Positions 35,617-45,099 of a stretch of 64,000 bases of DNA are shown in pieces. Numbering within the stretch: the stretch's first letter is position 1; every line of letters starts with the position of its first letter. This stretch comes from Algoriphagus sp. (GTDB lineage Bacteria > Bacteroidota > Bacteroidia > Cytophagales > Cyclobacteriaceae). The position numbers were made by a program, and so were the translations under genes. The DNA is taken from positions 1 through 64,000 of the forward strand of contig JAQSDM010000007.1 of NCBI GenBank assembly GCA_029945945.1, in the 5' to 3' direction. The notes under the pieces were generated by a model that saw nothing but the letters and a program-made list of their open reading frames with translations, had not been told where the DNA came from and did not search any database.

Positions 35617-36246
35617 ATGCAAACAAAAATAGAAAAAATTGACTCTTCCTCTGCCTTGGCTATCAAGATAATTGAGTCACAGGAAGAAGAAGCATTAGAT
35701 TTCCTCAGTTTTCGGGAAAAACTTTCTTACGCAAACATTTCTCACCCTGAAAAGAGGAAAGAATGGGCCACTGCCCGGATGGCCATGAGGGATGCGCTCG
35801 AGGTATTACACGTTCCCTATCCGGGATTTTTCAAGGATGAGCATGGCAAAAGCCAGGTAATGAATGGAACCGGTTTTGTTTCCTTATCCCATACCGAAGG
35901 TTTGGCAGGTGCGATTTTCCATCGGGAAACTCCGGTAGGGATTGACATGGATTTTATCCGAGAGAAAATCCTGAAAATCGGTTTCCGGTTTTTGGATCAG
36001 ACCGAAATTGATTTCCTGGAAAAAGATCCATTGCATTACACAATGGCCTGGTCTGCCAAAGAGTCAATCTTCAAATGTCAAGGCAAGAGAGGAGTGTCTT
36101 TCAGGGACAATATTCTTCTGGAACCATTCTCTCCAAGTGCCTCCATCATAAGGGGAAAAGTAAGGGGTACGGACTTTGCAGATCATCACTACCAGGTACA
36201 GGTTCGGGTCATTTCCAATGTCGTGCTCACCTATACCATTTGGTAA
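35617..36246 (+). CDS. 4'-phosphopantetheinyl transferase
   Basis: It transfers phosphopantetheine from CoA to a carrier-protein serine. The 209-residue protein has the Sfp-type motifs: SLSHTEG with His92, VGIDMDFI with Asp110 and Asp112 for Mg2+, and WSAKESIFK with Glu149 and Lys153. Its target carrier cannot be identified here. It is 10 nt upstream of a thioredoxin-fold protein on the same strand, which is a probable operon partner. Confidence 0.9.
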   Translation: MQTKIEKIDSSSALAIKIIESQEEEALDFLSFREKLSYANISHPEKRKEWATARMAMRDALEVLHVPYPGFFKDEHGKSQVMNGTGFVSLSHTEGLAGAIFHRETPVGIDMDFIREKILKIGFRFLDQTEIDFLEKDPLHYTMAWSAKESIFKCQGKRGVSFRDNILLEPFSPSASIIRGKVRGTDFADHHYQVQVRVISNVVLTYTIW

Positions 36247-36256
36247 CTAAAAAACT

Positions 36257-36841
36257 ATGAAAAAGCTATCCATCCTTCTGGTATTATTGATCGTAATTGG
36301 AATCTCAATCCAATCGTTTTCTCAGGATGTTACCGAATTGAGCCTGAAAGATGCAGTGACCGGAAAGACAGTATCAGTTGCCTCCCAACTTAGTGGGAAG
36401 GGCTTGATTTTAGTTTTCCACTCGCTTGATTGCCCGTTTGCCAAAATGTATGAGGGAAGAATCAAAGCTTTGCGAAGCAAATACCAGGGTCAGGGCTTCA
36501 ATTTCATTTTAGTAAATCCGGAAGTTAAAGGTTCAGAGGAAGAGCAAACTGCCCTTCGTGCTTATATCGATCAGTCCGGGCTCAACATGTCCTATTTAAT
36601 GGATCAAGAGCAAGCTTGGGTGAAATACTTCAAAATATCTAAAATCCCGGAGGTTATCTTTCTGACTCGAAGTGATTCAGGAGTAGAAATCTCTTACCGC
36701 GGAGCCATTGACAATAATCCTCAGGCAGAAAGCAGCGTGTCTGAGCGATATCTGGACAAAGCCATTGATCAGATCCTTAAAGGTGAAAAACCAGTCGCAT
36801 CTCAGGTGAGAGCTATGGGATGTAATGTTCGGACGTACTAG
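36257..36841 (+). CDS. Exported redoxin with a single active-site cysteine
   Basis: The 194-residue protein has a signal peptide (ending SIQSFSQ) and a peroxiredoxin/thioredoxin fold. The active-site region reads LDCPFAKMYEGRIKAL: one cysteine (Cys59, CPFA) replaces the usual CxxC or the peroxiredoxin PxxxTxxC. Another Cys appears near the end (MGCNVRTY). It resembles AhpC/TSA-type exported redoxins of Bacteroidota. Its last 4 nt overlap the convergent SirB1-like gene. Confidence 0.82.
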   Translation: MKKLSILLVLLIVIGISIQSFSQDVTELSLKDAVTGKTVSVASQLSGKGLILVFHSLDCPFAKMYEGRIKALRSKYQGQGFNFILVNPEVKGSEEEQTALRAYIDQSGLNMSYLMDQEQAWVKYFKISKIPEVIFLTRSDSGVEISYRGAIDNNPQAESSVSERYLDKAIDQILKGEKPVASQVRAMGCNVRTY

Positions 36842-37680
36842 GATTCCAGAATTGCAATCATCTCTTTGACCTCTTCAAATTTTTCAGTTTCACCCAGTTT
36901 CTCGAAGGATTGGGCCAGGTTTCGGAGAGTTCGAAGTATAATCTGTTTGGTATCGCAAGGCTCAAAAAACTCATCTCTCGGCTCGATTTTAAGATGATCG
37001 AGGTAATTGTAAATATCCTTTCGGCTGAAGATCAACCCCTTGTTGAAGGCGTTGATGTAGAACGTAATGTCCTCAGATTTGTAAGTCAGAACAAACAGAT
37101 TCGGGAGATTTACCCCATAAACAGGCAAACCGAGTTTCTTGGCAACCAGCAGATAGATAGAGCATAAACTGATTGGGTTACCCCTTTTCGTGTCCAATAC
37201 GGTTGACAACATGCTATTTCCGGGAGAGTGGAAATTCTTTGTATTTGCTGAAAACCGAAGGGTACTAAACAAAACACTGTTGATGATTTTCACCTGTTCA
37301 TAAGGCTGAAGGTCATTTTTGAAAGCAGTCCAAACCTCAAAATAAATCTGATGCATCTCAGCGTTGAGCTTCGCAAAATCAAGGTCTGGATACTGGTAGG
37401 TGTTGACGATCCAAAGACCGGTCAATAAATCATGGTCCTCAGTATTCTTCCAGTCTTCTAATCTGTTTTTCAGCAGGGAAAACTGAAGGTCATGAACAAG
37501 TTCTTCAATTTCCTTTTGAATCTCGGGATTGAAAGTAGTTTCCCACTTCTGCTCTAAAAAAGGAATGATTTCGGTGCCCAGGGAGATGATCCTGTTTCGG
37601 ACATGATTTTTGACTTCCCTGTCCGAGTCATCCAGCAAAGAAACCAAGGCATTAAGCTCACCGGGGGTCAAAGTGCTCAT
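36838..37680 (-). CDS. SirB1-like transglutaminase-superfamily protein
   Basis: From the ATG at 37680 the protein has 280 residues (the TTG at 37686 is less likely). The N-terminal third is helical; the central region fits SirB1: NSVLFSTLRFSANTKNFHSPGNSMLSTVLDTKRGNPISL, then CSIYLLVAKKLGLPVYGVNLPNLFVLTY, and the TPR-like C-terminal region RTLRNLAQSFEKLGETEKFEEV. No enzymatic activity is proven for the family. The first segment may carry HEAT-like helices. Confidence 0.87.
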   Translation of the reverse strand: MSTLTPGELNALVSLLDDSDREVKNHVRNRIISLGTEIIPFLEQKWETTFNPEIQKEIEELVHDLQFSLLKNRLEDWKNTEDHDLLTGLWIVNTYQYPDLDFAKLNAEMHQIYFEVWTAFKNDLQPYEQVKIINSVLFSTLRFSANTKNFHSPGNSMLSTVLDTKRGNPISLCSIYLLVAKKLGLPVYGVNLPNLFVLTYKSEDITFYINAFNKGLIFSRKDIYNYLDHLKIEPRDEFFEPCDTKQIILRTLRNLAQSFEKLGETEKFEEVKEMIAILES

Positions 37681-37733
37681 AGGCAAAAACTGCGATTGCT
37701 TATCGTTTGTACTATAATTTATATAAAATCCTC

Positions 37734-39362
37734 CTAAGTCTGGATCACACCCACATTAAATCTTTCTGTTATTGGAGCGTGATTAGCCGCTTCAATCCCC
37801 ATACTGATCACTTTTCTGGTTTCGCGCGGATCAATCACACCGTCCACCCAAAGTCTGGAAGCTGCATAATAAGGACTTAGCTCCTCGTTGTACTTGGAAG
37901 TAATTTCTTCCAAAAGCTGGTTTTCTTCTTCTGGAGAAATCTCCTTTCCAGTCTTCTTCAAGGAAGCAATTTTGATTTGAAGGAGAGTTTTGGCAGCAGA
38001 AGCCCCTGACATGACAGCCATCTGAGCAGTCGGCCAGGAATAAATCAACCGTGGATCATAGGCTTTTCCGCACATAGCATAGTTGCCGGCTCCATAAGAA
38101 TTGCCGACTAAGATGGTGAATTTTGGCACCACAGAATTGGCCATAGCATTGACCATTTTTGCTCCGTCTTTGATGATTCCCCCATGTTCGGCTTTACTCC
38201 CTACCATAAATCCGCTCACATCCTGAAGGAAAACAAGCGGGATTTTTCGCTGGTTGCAATTCATGATGAACCGCGCCGCTTTGTCGGCTGAATCGGAATA
38301 AATCACACCCCCCATCTGCATTTCGCCTTTGGCAGTTTTTACTATTTTTCGCTGATTGGCAACAATTCCCACAGCCCAGCCATTGACTCTCGCAGTTCCG
38401 CAAATCAGCGTTTTCCCATAATCTTTTTTGTACTCATCAAGTTCTCCTCCATCCACTAATCCGGCGATGATCTCCCTCATTTCATAAGGCTTCGCCCGAT
38501 CCATAGGGAAGATTTCAAGCAATTTCTCACCTGATATTCCTGGGTCTTTTGACTCGATCCTATCAAATCCTGCATTGGGATTGGCTCCCAACTTCGCAAA
38601 AATCTTTCTTATGGCGTCCAGGCATTCAGGATCATTTGCGTATTTATTGTCCGTGACTCCGGAGATTTCACAATGAGTGGTCGCTCCGCCAAGGGTTTCA
38701 TTGTCGATAGTTTCTCCGATTGCAGCTTTCACCAGAAATGAACCTGCCAAAAAGATCGATCCGGTTTTATCCACGATCATCGCCTCGTCCGACATGATCG
38801 GGAGATAGGCTCCACCAGCTACACAACTTCCCATGATCGCAGCTACCTGAACGATTCCCATGGAAGACATTTTGGCGTTGTTTCGGAACTGACGACCGAA
38901 ATGTTCTTTGTCTGGAAAAATCTCGTTTTGCATCGGAAGATAAACTCCGGCGCTGTCCACCAGGTAAATAACCGGAAGGTGATTTTCCATAGCGATTTCC
39001 TGAGCTCGCAAGTTCTTCTTTGCAGTCATCGGAAACCAGGCTCCGGCTTTCACGGTCGCGTCATTTGCTACTATCACGCACATTCTGCCGCTTACATACC
39101 CAATTCCGGTCACAACTCCTGCCGAAGGACATCCTCCTTCCTCCTTATACATTCCATCAGCAGCAAATGCTCCAACCTCCAAAAAATCAGAATCTTTGTC
39201 AATCAAATAACTAATCCGCTCGCGGGCTGTCAGCTTTCCCTTCTCATGTTCGGATTGGATTCTCTTTGGTCCTCCGCCGAGTTTGACGAGTTCGTATTTT
39301 TCGGTTAATGTTTGGAGTAAAGATTTAAAAGTCTGGGTTTGCTTTTCTGCACTTGGGTTCAT
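37734..39362 (-). CDS. Acyl-CoA carboxylase beta subunit (carboxyltransferase)
   Basis: The 542-residue protein is a biotin-dependent carboxyltransferase beta chain. It moves CO2 from carboxybiotin to an acyl-CoA. Family motifs are LTARERISYLID near 45, MGSCVAGGAYLPIMSDEAMIV, and the C-terminal half with VGNSYGAGNYAMCGKAYDPRL. The length and PDKEHFGRQFRNNAKMS stretch resemble methylcrotonyl-CoA carboxylase beta chains more than propionyl-CoA chains. The biotin-carboxylase alpha chain is not in the window. The exact acyl-CoA is unproven. Confidence 0.9.
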   Translation of the reverse strand: MNPSAEKQTQTFKSLLQTLTEKYELVKLGGGPKRIQSEHEKGKLTARERISYLIDKDSDFLEVGAFAADGMYKEEGGCPSAGVVTGIGYVSGRMCVIVANDATVKAGAWFPMTAKKNLRAQEIAMENHLPVIYLVDSAGVYLPMQNEIFPDKEHFGRQFRNNAKMSSMGIVQVAAIMGSCVAGGAYLPIMSDEAMIVDKTGSIFLAGSFLVKAAIGETIDNETLGGATTHCEISGVTDNKYANDPECLDAIRKIFAKLGANPNAGFDRIESKDPGISGEKLLEIFPMDRAKPYEMREIIAGLVDGGELDEYKKDYGKTLICGTARVNGWAVGIVANQRKIVKTAKGEMQMGGVIYSDSADKAARFIMNCNQRKIPLVFLQDVSGFMVGSKAEHGGIIKDGAKMVNAMANSVVPKFTILVGNSYGAGNYAMCGKAYDPRLIYSWPTAQMAVMSGASAAKTLLQIKIASLKKTGKEISPEEENQLLEEITSKYNEELSPYYAASRLWVDGVIDPRETRKVISMGIEAANHAPITERFNVGVIQT

Positions 39363-39423
39363 AAGTCAAATTTGGGTTTTTATAAAAACTCCTATCCTGA
39401 TCAGGAAGTTTTGACTGGAAGAT

Positions 39424-39457
39424 AAACAAAAGCCCTTTTCCGGAGTGAAAAAGGGCT
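39424..39457 (-). terminator. Terminator after the amidase gene
   Basis: On the minus strand, AGCCCTTTT pairs with AAAAGGGCT across a 9-nt loop and is followed by TTTGTTT. It lies 25 nt past the amidase stop. Confidence 0.75.
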
Positions 39458-39481
39458 AAAGGATTCGAAATCAGATTGAAA

Positions 39482-40282
39482 TTAATTTGCCTCAATCTGA
39501 TCTTTATAATCTTTTATAGATCTGTAAATCGCTGACGCCATGTATTCTTTTCCTTCCTGACTCATCAGGAATCTTTCTTCTTCGGTATTTGACAAGAAGC
39601 CAAGCTCCACCAAAACTGATGGCATGGATGGAGTCCAAAGTACATAAAACGGTCCTTGCTTCACCCCACGGCTTTTTCTTCCAACCCGATCTCTGAATTG
39701 ACTTTCAATCTGATCAGCAAGAGTTACGCTGTTTTCGAAGTGAGCTTTAGACATCAGGTTAAACATCATATAAGATTCAGGGGAAGTCGGGTCAAAACCT
39801 TCGTAATTCTCCTCGTAGTTTTCTTCCAAAAGGATTACGGAGTTTTCCTTTTTCACAATGTCAAAGTTGGCATCCAGATACTTAGTACCCATGACAAACG
39901 TCTCTGTTCCAAAAGCCGACTTATTAGTCGCTGAATTGGAATGAATCGAAACAAAAAGATCTGCCTTGTTCACATTGGCAATATTCGGGCGCTCTTTCAG
40001 AGTTGGAAAACTATCGTCATCCCGGGTGTAAATCACCTGAACATCAGGCATATTTTCTTTGATGTACTTGCCTACCAGGAGCGTTACGGCAAGATTAATA
40101 TCTTTTTCACGGGCTTTGGATCCGATATTTCCGGGGTCTACTCCTCCATGACCTGCATCTAAAACAATTTTTTTCATCCGAAAGGCTGGCATCATCGTTT
40201 CATTGGAAATAAATCCTCCAAAGAAAAAAGGAATGACTAATGTCAGACAAATAAGAATTTTTTTGTTATTGAACCGTTCCAT
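39482..40282 (-). CDS. N-acetylmuramoyl-L-alanine amidase (Amidase_3)
   Basis: The enzyme cuts the amide between MurNAc and L-Ala in peptidoglycan. From the ATG at 40282 it has 266 residues with an N-terminal signal/anchor (KKILICLTLVIPFFFGG), rather than the open extension to 40408. The zinc and catalytic residues are visible: VLDAGHGGVDPGNIG with His45, Glu59 after SKAREKD, SIHSNS with His114, and VLVELGFLSN with the catalytic Glu. It starts 61 nt from the divergent lptD, a cell-envelope pair. Confidence 0.92.
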   Translation of the reverse strand: MERFNNKKILICLTLVIPFFFGGFISNETMMPAFRMKKIVLDAGHGGVDPGNIGSKAREKDINLAVTLLVGKYIKENMPDVQVIYTRDDDSFPTLKERPNIANVNKADLFVSIHSNSATNKSAFGTETFVMGTKYLDANFDIVKKENSVILLEENYEENYEGFDPTSPESYMMFNLMSKAHFENSVTLADQIESQFRDRVGRKSRGVKQGPFYVLWTPSMPSVLVELGFLSNTEEERFLMSQEGKEYMASAIYRSIKDYKDQIEAN

Positions 40283-40343
40283 GAGGGCAATAGGATTAAC
40301 TTTACAAGAAATTTTACTCAAATTAAATAAAGCGTAAGCAGCA

Positions 40344-43079
40344 GTGCAGGGATTCAGGCTCCATTTATTTTTGTTTTTTGGGCTATTGATTGTTCCTTTT
40401 TGGGTCACTGCGCAGCAACCTGCAAAACAACCTCAAGAAAGAAGGTTGGTTGTTCCTGATACTTTGGTTTCCCCTCCACGCAATCTATTCCCAACCGATT
40501 CGCTTCCGGTTTCCCTGGACACTTTAGCTGCTGTTGATTCTTCAAAAATTGTGCCTAGGAATGGCATTACTACAGAAATTACCTACTTCGCTGAGGATAG
40601 CATAGTTACAGATTTTGCGACCAACAGGGTTTACCTGTACAACAAGGCTTGGTTTGAATATGGAACGATACGGCTGGATGCAGATCTGATCATAATCGAC
40701 TGGGAAAAATCCGAAATCTTTGCAAGCGGAGTGACCGATAGCCTGGGAAATATGGCCGGTAATCCATTTTTCAAGGAAGGTCAAACAGTCTATGAGATCC
40801 GCAAAGAAATGCGGTACAACTTCAAGACTGAAAAAGCCATTATCAAAGACGTTGTTACAGAACAACAAGACGGGGTTCTACGAGGAGAAACGATCAAAAA
40901 AACAGAAGATGGCAGTATCTACATGAGTCATGGATATTACACGACGTGTAAGCTCACCAAACCTCATTGGCATATTTCATCCAAAAAAATCAAATCCGTA
41001 GAGGGTAAACAAGTTGTCTCCGGCCCTTTCAATATGTATTTCAATGGAATACCAACACCGCTCGGTTTACCATTCGGAATCATCCCCAATACACCCGAGG
41101 AGAAGGCATCCGGAATCATTTTTCCTTCCTATGGTGAAGAGAAGACCCGCGGAATGTTCCTGAGAGATTTTGGATATTATTTCGCTTTGAATGACTACAT
41201 CCACGCCCGAATTACGGGTGATATTTATTCCAAAGGAGGATGGGGACTTAAATCTCAGGCGGTTTACAAAAAGCGCTATCGCTATGGAGGAGGATTCAAT
41301 ATTGACTTCCAAAAATTCAAATCTCCGGAAACTGAACTCAATCCGGTAGACTACAATACGTTCCGGATCAATTGGAATCACACGCCGGAATCTCGTGGTA
41401 ATAGCCGTTTTTCTGCCTCGGTCAATGCAGGAAGTACCAGCTATTTCAATAATGTGATCAGCCAAAATAACTTTTCTCAAAACATCACTTCTGATCTTCA
41501 ATCAAACGTCAACTATTCCAAAACTTTTTCCGGAACGCCTTTTTCACTTTCATCAAGTCTAAGACATTCTCAAAGTGTGCAAACAGGAGAAGTTTCGCTA
41601 AGCCTTCCTACTCTATCTGTAGCAATGAATAGGCAGAGCCCATTCAAAAACGTGAAATTCGAACCGTTGAAGACGCTAAACTTGTCGTATAACTTTGACT
41701 TTCAAAATTCGATTACAAACCGGGTTTCACAGCAATTTGGGGTAGATAGTGATTTGACTGGAGGATCTTCTTCGGCTCCTGAATTAATTCCATTTACTCC
41801 GGAAAACTTCAGCCTTTTGCTTCAAAATGCCAATAATGGCGCCCAAAACAGAATCCCTGTCAGTTCTAATTTCACCCTTTTCAAGTATTTCACCGGAACT
41901 GCATCCGCAAGTTTTAACGAAATCTGGTATTTGCAAAAAATCAATTATTACTACAATCCTGCCCAGGAACGCGTGGATAAAATCATAGAGGATGGATTCA
42001 ACAGAGTCTCTTATTACAATAGTTCATTCAGCATGAATACCAACCTTTACGGTTTTTTCAACTTCAAGAAGGGCAAGATTCAAACGATCCGACAGCATAT
42101 TCAGCCTTCATTTGCCTTCAGTTATACACCGGATTTCTCTGATCCTTCTTTCGGATATTATCAGGATGTGCAAGTAAATGACGAAGGAGATACGCAGCGG
42201 TTTTCAAGACATCAGGGCTTCATTTATGGCGGTGCTCCCTTGGGCGAATCAAGGGCTTTGAGTATCAATATTCGAAGCGTACTTGAAGCAAAACTCTTGT
42301 CTGAATCCGATACAGCTGAAGCAACGACCAAGAAAATCCCACTTCTTGAAAACATAGATTTCGGTACCAGTTACAATTTCGCAGCTGACTCTTTCAATTT
42401 GGCACCGTTTAGTATCAGGGCAAGAACCAGCTTTTTTGACAGAAAGCTTTCCGTCAACTTTAGCACAACTCTCGATCCTTATGCCACAGCTGCTTACACG
42501 ACTAACAACGAATTGGAATCTGTTAGAAGAATCAATTCCTATGCTTGGAACAATGGGCAAGGCCTTGGAACAATCAGAAACGCATCTCTGAACCTGAACG
42601 CTTCTCTCAATCCATCCAGTGCTAAAAATCAGGGAGAAGTTAGGGACCAAATCACTAATGATTTCCTCCAACAAGGCGGAGTCATGAATGATATTGTCGA
42701 AAGCGAGATCAACCGAATCGTCACCGACCCAAGTCAATACATCGATTGGAGTATTCCCTGGAATCTGACCTTTGGTTATAATCTCGCCTATAATAAGCAG
42801 ACAAACGGCAACAAAAACATTACTCAGGCTATCACGATCAGTGGAGATCTTTCCATTTCCGATAAGTGGAAAATCAATTTGAATACTGGTTACGATGCCC
42901 AGGCAAACGAAATCACGCAATCCATGATCGGTATTGCCCGTGACCTGCATTGCTGGCAGATGAATGTGAACTGGATTCCCTTCGGAAAATTCACTTCTTA
43001 CAGCATCGACATCCGCGTCAAGTCCAGCTTACTCTCTGATTTGAAGGTGTCGAGGAGACGGTCATTTTTTGACAAGTGA
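40344..43079 (+). CDS. lptD: LPS-assembly protein LptD, Bacteroidota type
   Basis: LptD inserts LPS into the outer leaflet of the outer membrane. The 911-residue protein starts with GTG and a signal peptide (LFLFFGLLIVPFWVTAQQ). The N-terminal domain (about 80-200) is a jellyroll-like repeat with YLYNKAWFEYGTIRLDADLIIID, and YYTTCKLTKPHWHISSKKIK precedes a long beta-barrel region rich in Asn, Ser and aromatic residues, ending SLLSDLKVSRRRSFFDK. There is no ATG before the signal. The gene is followed, 2 nt after the stop, by the left inverted repeat of a pseudogene cassette. Confidence 0.85.
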   Translation: MQGFRLHLFLFFGLLIVPFWVTAQQPAKQPQERRLVVPDTLVSPPRNLFPTDSLPVSLDTLAAVDSSKIVPRNGITTEITYFAEDSIVTDFATNRVYLYNKAWFEYGTIRLDADLIIIDWEKSEIFASGVTDSLGNMAGNPFFKEGQTVYEIRKEMRYNFKTEKAIIKDVVTEQQDGVLRGETIKKTEDGSIYMSHGYYTTCKLTKPHWHISSKKIKSVEGKQVVSGPFNMYFNGIPTPLGLPFGIIPNTPEEKASGIIFPSYGEEKTRGMFLRDFGYYFALNDYIHARITGDIYSKGGWGLKSQAVYKKRYRYGGGFNIDFQKFKSPETELNPVDYNTFRINWNHTPESRGNSRFSASVNAGSTSYFNNVISQNNFSQNITSDLQSNVNYSKTFSGTPFSLSSSLRHSQSVQTGEVSLSLPTLSVAMNRQSPFKNVKFEPLKTLNLSYNFDFQNSITNRVSQQFGVDSDLTGGSSSAPELIPFTPENFSLLLQNANNGAQNRIPVSSNFTLFKYFTGTASASFNEIWYLQKINYYYNPAQERVDKIIEDGFNRVSYYNSSFSMNTNLYGFFNFKKGKIQTIRQHIQPSFAFSYTPDFSDPSFGYYQDVQVNDEGDTQRFSRHQGFIYGGAPLGESRALSINIRSVLEAKLLSESDTAEATTKKIPLLENIDFGTSYNFAADSFNLAPFSIRARTSFFDRKLSVNFSTTLDPYATAAYTTNNELESVRRINSYAWNNGQGLGTIRNASLNLNASLNPSSAKNQGEVRDQITNDFLQQGGVMNDIVESEINRIVTDPSQYIDWSIPWNLTFGYNLAYNKQTNGNKNITQAITISGDLSISDKWKINLNTGYDAQANEITQSMIGIARDLHCWQMNVNWIPFGKFTSYSIDIRVKSSLLSDLKVSRRRSFFDK

Positions 43080-43080
43080 C

Positions 43081-43115
43081 GGATTGCTGATTTCGGATTG
43101 CTGATTTCGGATTTA
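43081..43115 (+). repeat. Left 35-nt inverted repeat (heptanucleotide array)
   Basis: The 35 nt are built of 7-nt units ATTGCTG, ATTTCGG, ATTGCTG, ATTTCGG and ATTTAAA. They match the reverse complement of 43555-43589 in 32 of 35 positions. They start 2 nt after the lptD stop. Confidence 0.8.
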
Positions 43116-43179
43116 AAAGCCTTAACCTGAACCTTTAATTGATTAAGTTGGAGGATATTTTTTACTAACTTTTTAAATC

Positions 43180-43557
43180 ATGAAAGAAGAAATCAAACTC
43201 AGATCAAAGCTTTTTGCACTGGCTGTCATAAAAATGACTGAAGAATTACCTCGTAAAAATTCAACCTTTCCGATTTGCAATCAAATAATAAAATCAGCAA
43301 CCTCAGTGGGAGCAAATTATCGTTCGGCACTTCGAGGAAGATCTAAGGCAGAATTCATAGCGAAACTTGGAATTGTTGAAGAGTAGGCTGATGAAACTTT
43401 ATACTGGTTAGAAATTATAAAAGAATCAGGACTTGCCAATTCCAGATTGATTGATCCCTTATGGAAAGAAGGAAATGAGCTTATTTCAATTTTTATCGCA
43501 ATGATAAAAACAGCAAAAATCAATCAGTTAGAAAATAAGGTAAGAACTAACCCATAA
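43180..43557 (+). pseudogene. Four-helix-bundle (23S rRNA intervening-sequence) protein with in-frame TAG
   Basis: The coding frame reads as a four-helix-bundle protein of the IVP family (TIGR02436-like): KLFALAVIKMTEELP, SATSVGANYRSALRGRSKAEF, LGIVEE, then TAG at 43384-43386, and the same frame continues ADETLYWLEIIKESGL to a TAA at 43555. In family members the TAG position is usually a Glu or Lys, so a single-base change explains it. The stop codon at the end lies at the start of the right inverted repeat. The two 35-nt repeats enclose the gene, giving a 509-nt cassette. Confidence 0.85.
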
Positions 43558-43589
43558 ATCCGAAATCAAATATCCGAAATCAGCAATCC
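43555..43589 (-). repeat. Right 35-nt inverted repeat (heptanucleotide array)
   Basis: Read on the minus strand the 35 nt are ATTGCTG, ATTTCGG, ATATTTG, ATTTCGG and ATTTATG-like units. It mirrors 43081-43115 with three mismatches. Confidence 0.8.
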
Positions 43590-43609
43590 ATTACTTCAGA
43601 TTTCAGCCT

Positions 43610-44824
43610 TCAAACTTTAGCCCTGCTCAGTGGCATCGTCATACATCTAGGACCGCCAAGACCGCGTGAAAGTTCGGATGATGGTATCTCTAAAACCTCC
43701 ACTCCCATTTGTCTCAATGCTCTGTTGGTATGAATGTTTCGATTATAGGAAATCACGCGTCGGGCTCCGATAGCGAACACATTCGCTCCGTCAAACCACT
43801 GCTCCCGCATCGAATAATCCGGATTTCCATCCGCAGTATGGAGGATCTCCAGATGCGGAATCTCCCGCTCTAAAATAGTCAGCAAAGACTCCTTCAACAC
43901 TTCTCTTTTGATATGAATTTTATCGTCTTTGACTTCTTTGAGCGTATACAAAGAAGTCTGAAGAACCGCATTCAAGGCATCCGGATACGTTAAAACCAAG
44001 TTTTCATCAATCACGGTAAACACCGTATCGAGGTGCATGTAGTTTCGCTTTTTAGGAAGATGAACCTCATAAACACGCTCGACAGAACCCTCTGCAAGCA
44101 TTGCTTTTGCAGCATGGTAAATGGCTTTCTCATCTGTTCTTTCCGAATTGCCAATCGCTACTGCTTTGTGAGAAAGAACAATCACATCACCCCCTTCAAT
44201 ACTCGGAGGATTTTCATGGCCAAGGATCGGATAAAGTCGATTGACAAAGTCTTTAAATTCAGGATGGTTTTCAAAAATAGTCCTGACCAAATCAGCTTCC
44301 CGCTGTCTTCCTTCCTTTTTCATACTTGAAAAAATAATACCGGAAGGGGTTAAAGCCATCGGATCGCGCTGGAAGTATAAGTTCGGACAAGGGGCTATCG
44401 CGAAAGCAAAGTCCATCAGTTCACCATTTTTCAGGTTGGGTATTTTTCGCTTCAGCTCGTGGATTTTTATCCCGGCCGTGAGAGCAGTTGCACATTCGGC
44501 GGTGGAATACCGCTCCAATATATCCTCTGCGATATGAACCAAGCCAGACTTTTTCAGAGATTCCCGCATAAGCTGAAGCAAAATATCCTCATCAGAAATT
44601 ACTTTGACCAGCAACTCTCTCAATTGATATACCTGAGCTCCGGTGGACTGCTTGATCAGATCAGAGAAAAAGTCATGTTCCTTTTGCAAAGCTTCCAGGT
44701 AGGGAACATCTTCAAAGAGTAAAAACTCCTTATTATAGGGAGTGAGCCGATCGATTTCTTTTCCTGGTCGGTGCATCAATACCGCCTTCAAAGTGCCAAA
44801 TTCTGAATTGAGCCTGAGGTTCAT
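43610..44824 (-). CDS. arcA: Arginine deiminase
   Basis: It hydrolyses L-arginine to citrulline and ammonia. The 404-residue protein shows the guanidino-group-modifying fold with FQRDPMALTP near the substrate Asp, EGGDVIVLS, MHLDTVFTVID with the catalytic His, and the C-terminal GGPRCMTMPL with the nucleophile Cys394. The ornithine carbamoyltransferase and carbamate kinase genes of a full arginine-deiminase pathway are not adjacent. Its upstream gap (44825-45099) is AT-rich with no other gene visible. Confidence 0.92.
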   Translation of the reverse strand: MNLRLNSEFGTLKAVLMHRPGKEIDRLTPYNKEFLLFEDVPYLEALQKEHDFFSDLIKQSTGAQVYQLRELLVKVISDEDILLQLMRESLKKSGLVHIAEDILERYSTAECATALTAGIKIHELKRKIPNLKNGELMDFAFAIAPCPNLYFQRDPMALTPSGIIFSSMKKEGRQREADLVRTIFENHPEFKDFVNRLYPILGHENPPSIEGGDVIVLSHKAVAIGNSERTDEKAIYHAAKAMLAEGSVERVYEVHLPKKRNYMHLDTVFTVIDENLVLTYPDALNAVLQTSLYTLKEVKDDKIHIKREVLKESLLTILEREIPHLEILHTADGNPDYSMREQWFDGANVFAIGARRVISYNRNIHTNRALRQMGVEVLEIPSSELSRGLGGPRCMTMPLSRAKV

Positions 44825-45099
44825 AGATTAAAATATTATCAACGTTTGAATTATTAAATTATCATTTTTTTAATCATTTAACCATTCTGTTGATTAAAAT
44901 TTAAAAAATGAGAGTTTTGACAATTTTAAATTTTTCATAGATTTTCGAATTAACACAGAAAAAGTACCCAATAATTAACTCGGTTTTTCACTTCGGGGAT
45001 TATTTTCCATCTAAATCCTGAAATAAATCGTATTTCCTTTCTCTGGAATGGCTTTTGCCAATAATTAAAAAAACCAACGAGTTTTAACCAACACAAGCT

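Noticed and set aside
40283..40408. N-terminal extension of the amidase across the lptD start
   Set aside because: It would bury the signal/anchor segment and overlap the divergent lptD signal region.
43081..43589. CRISPR array or insertion sequence
   Set aside because: The repeats are two inverted copies of short arrays with no spacers and no transposase; a small cassette is a better description.
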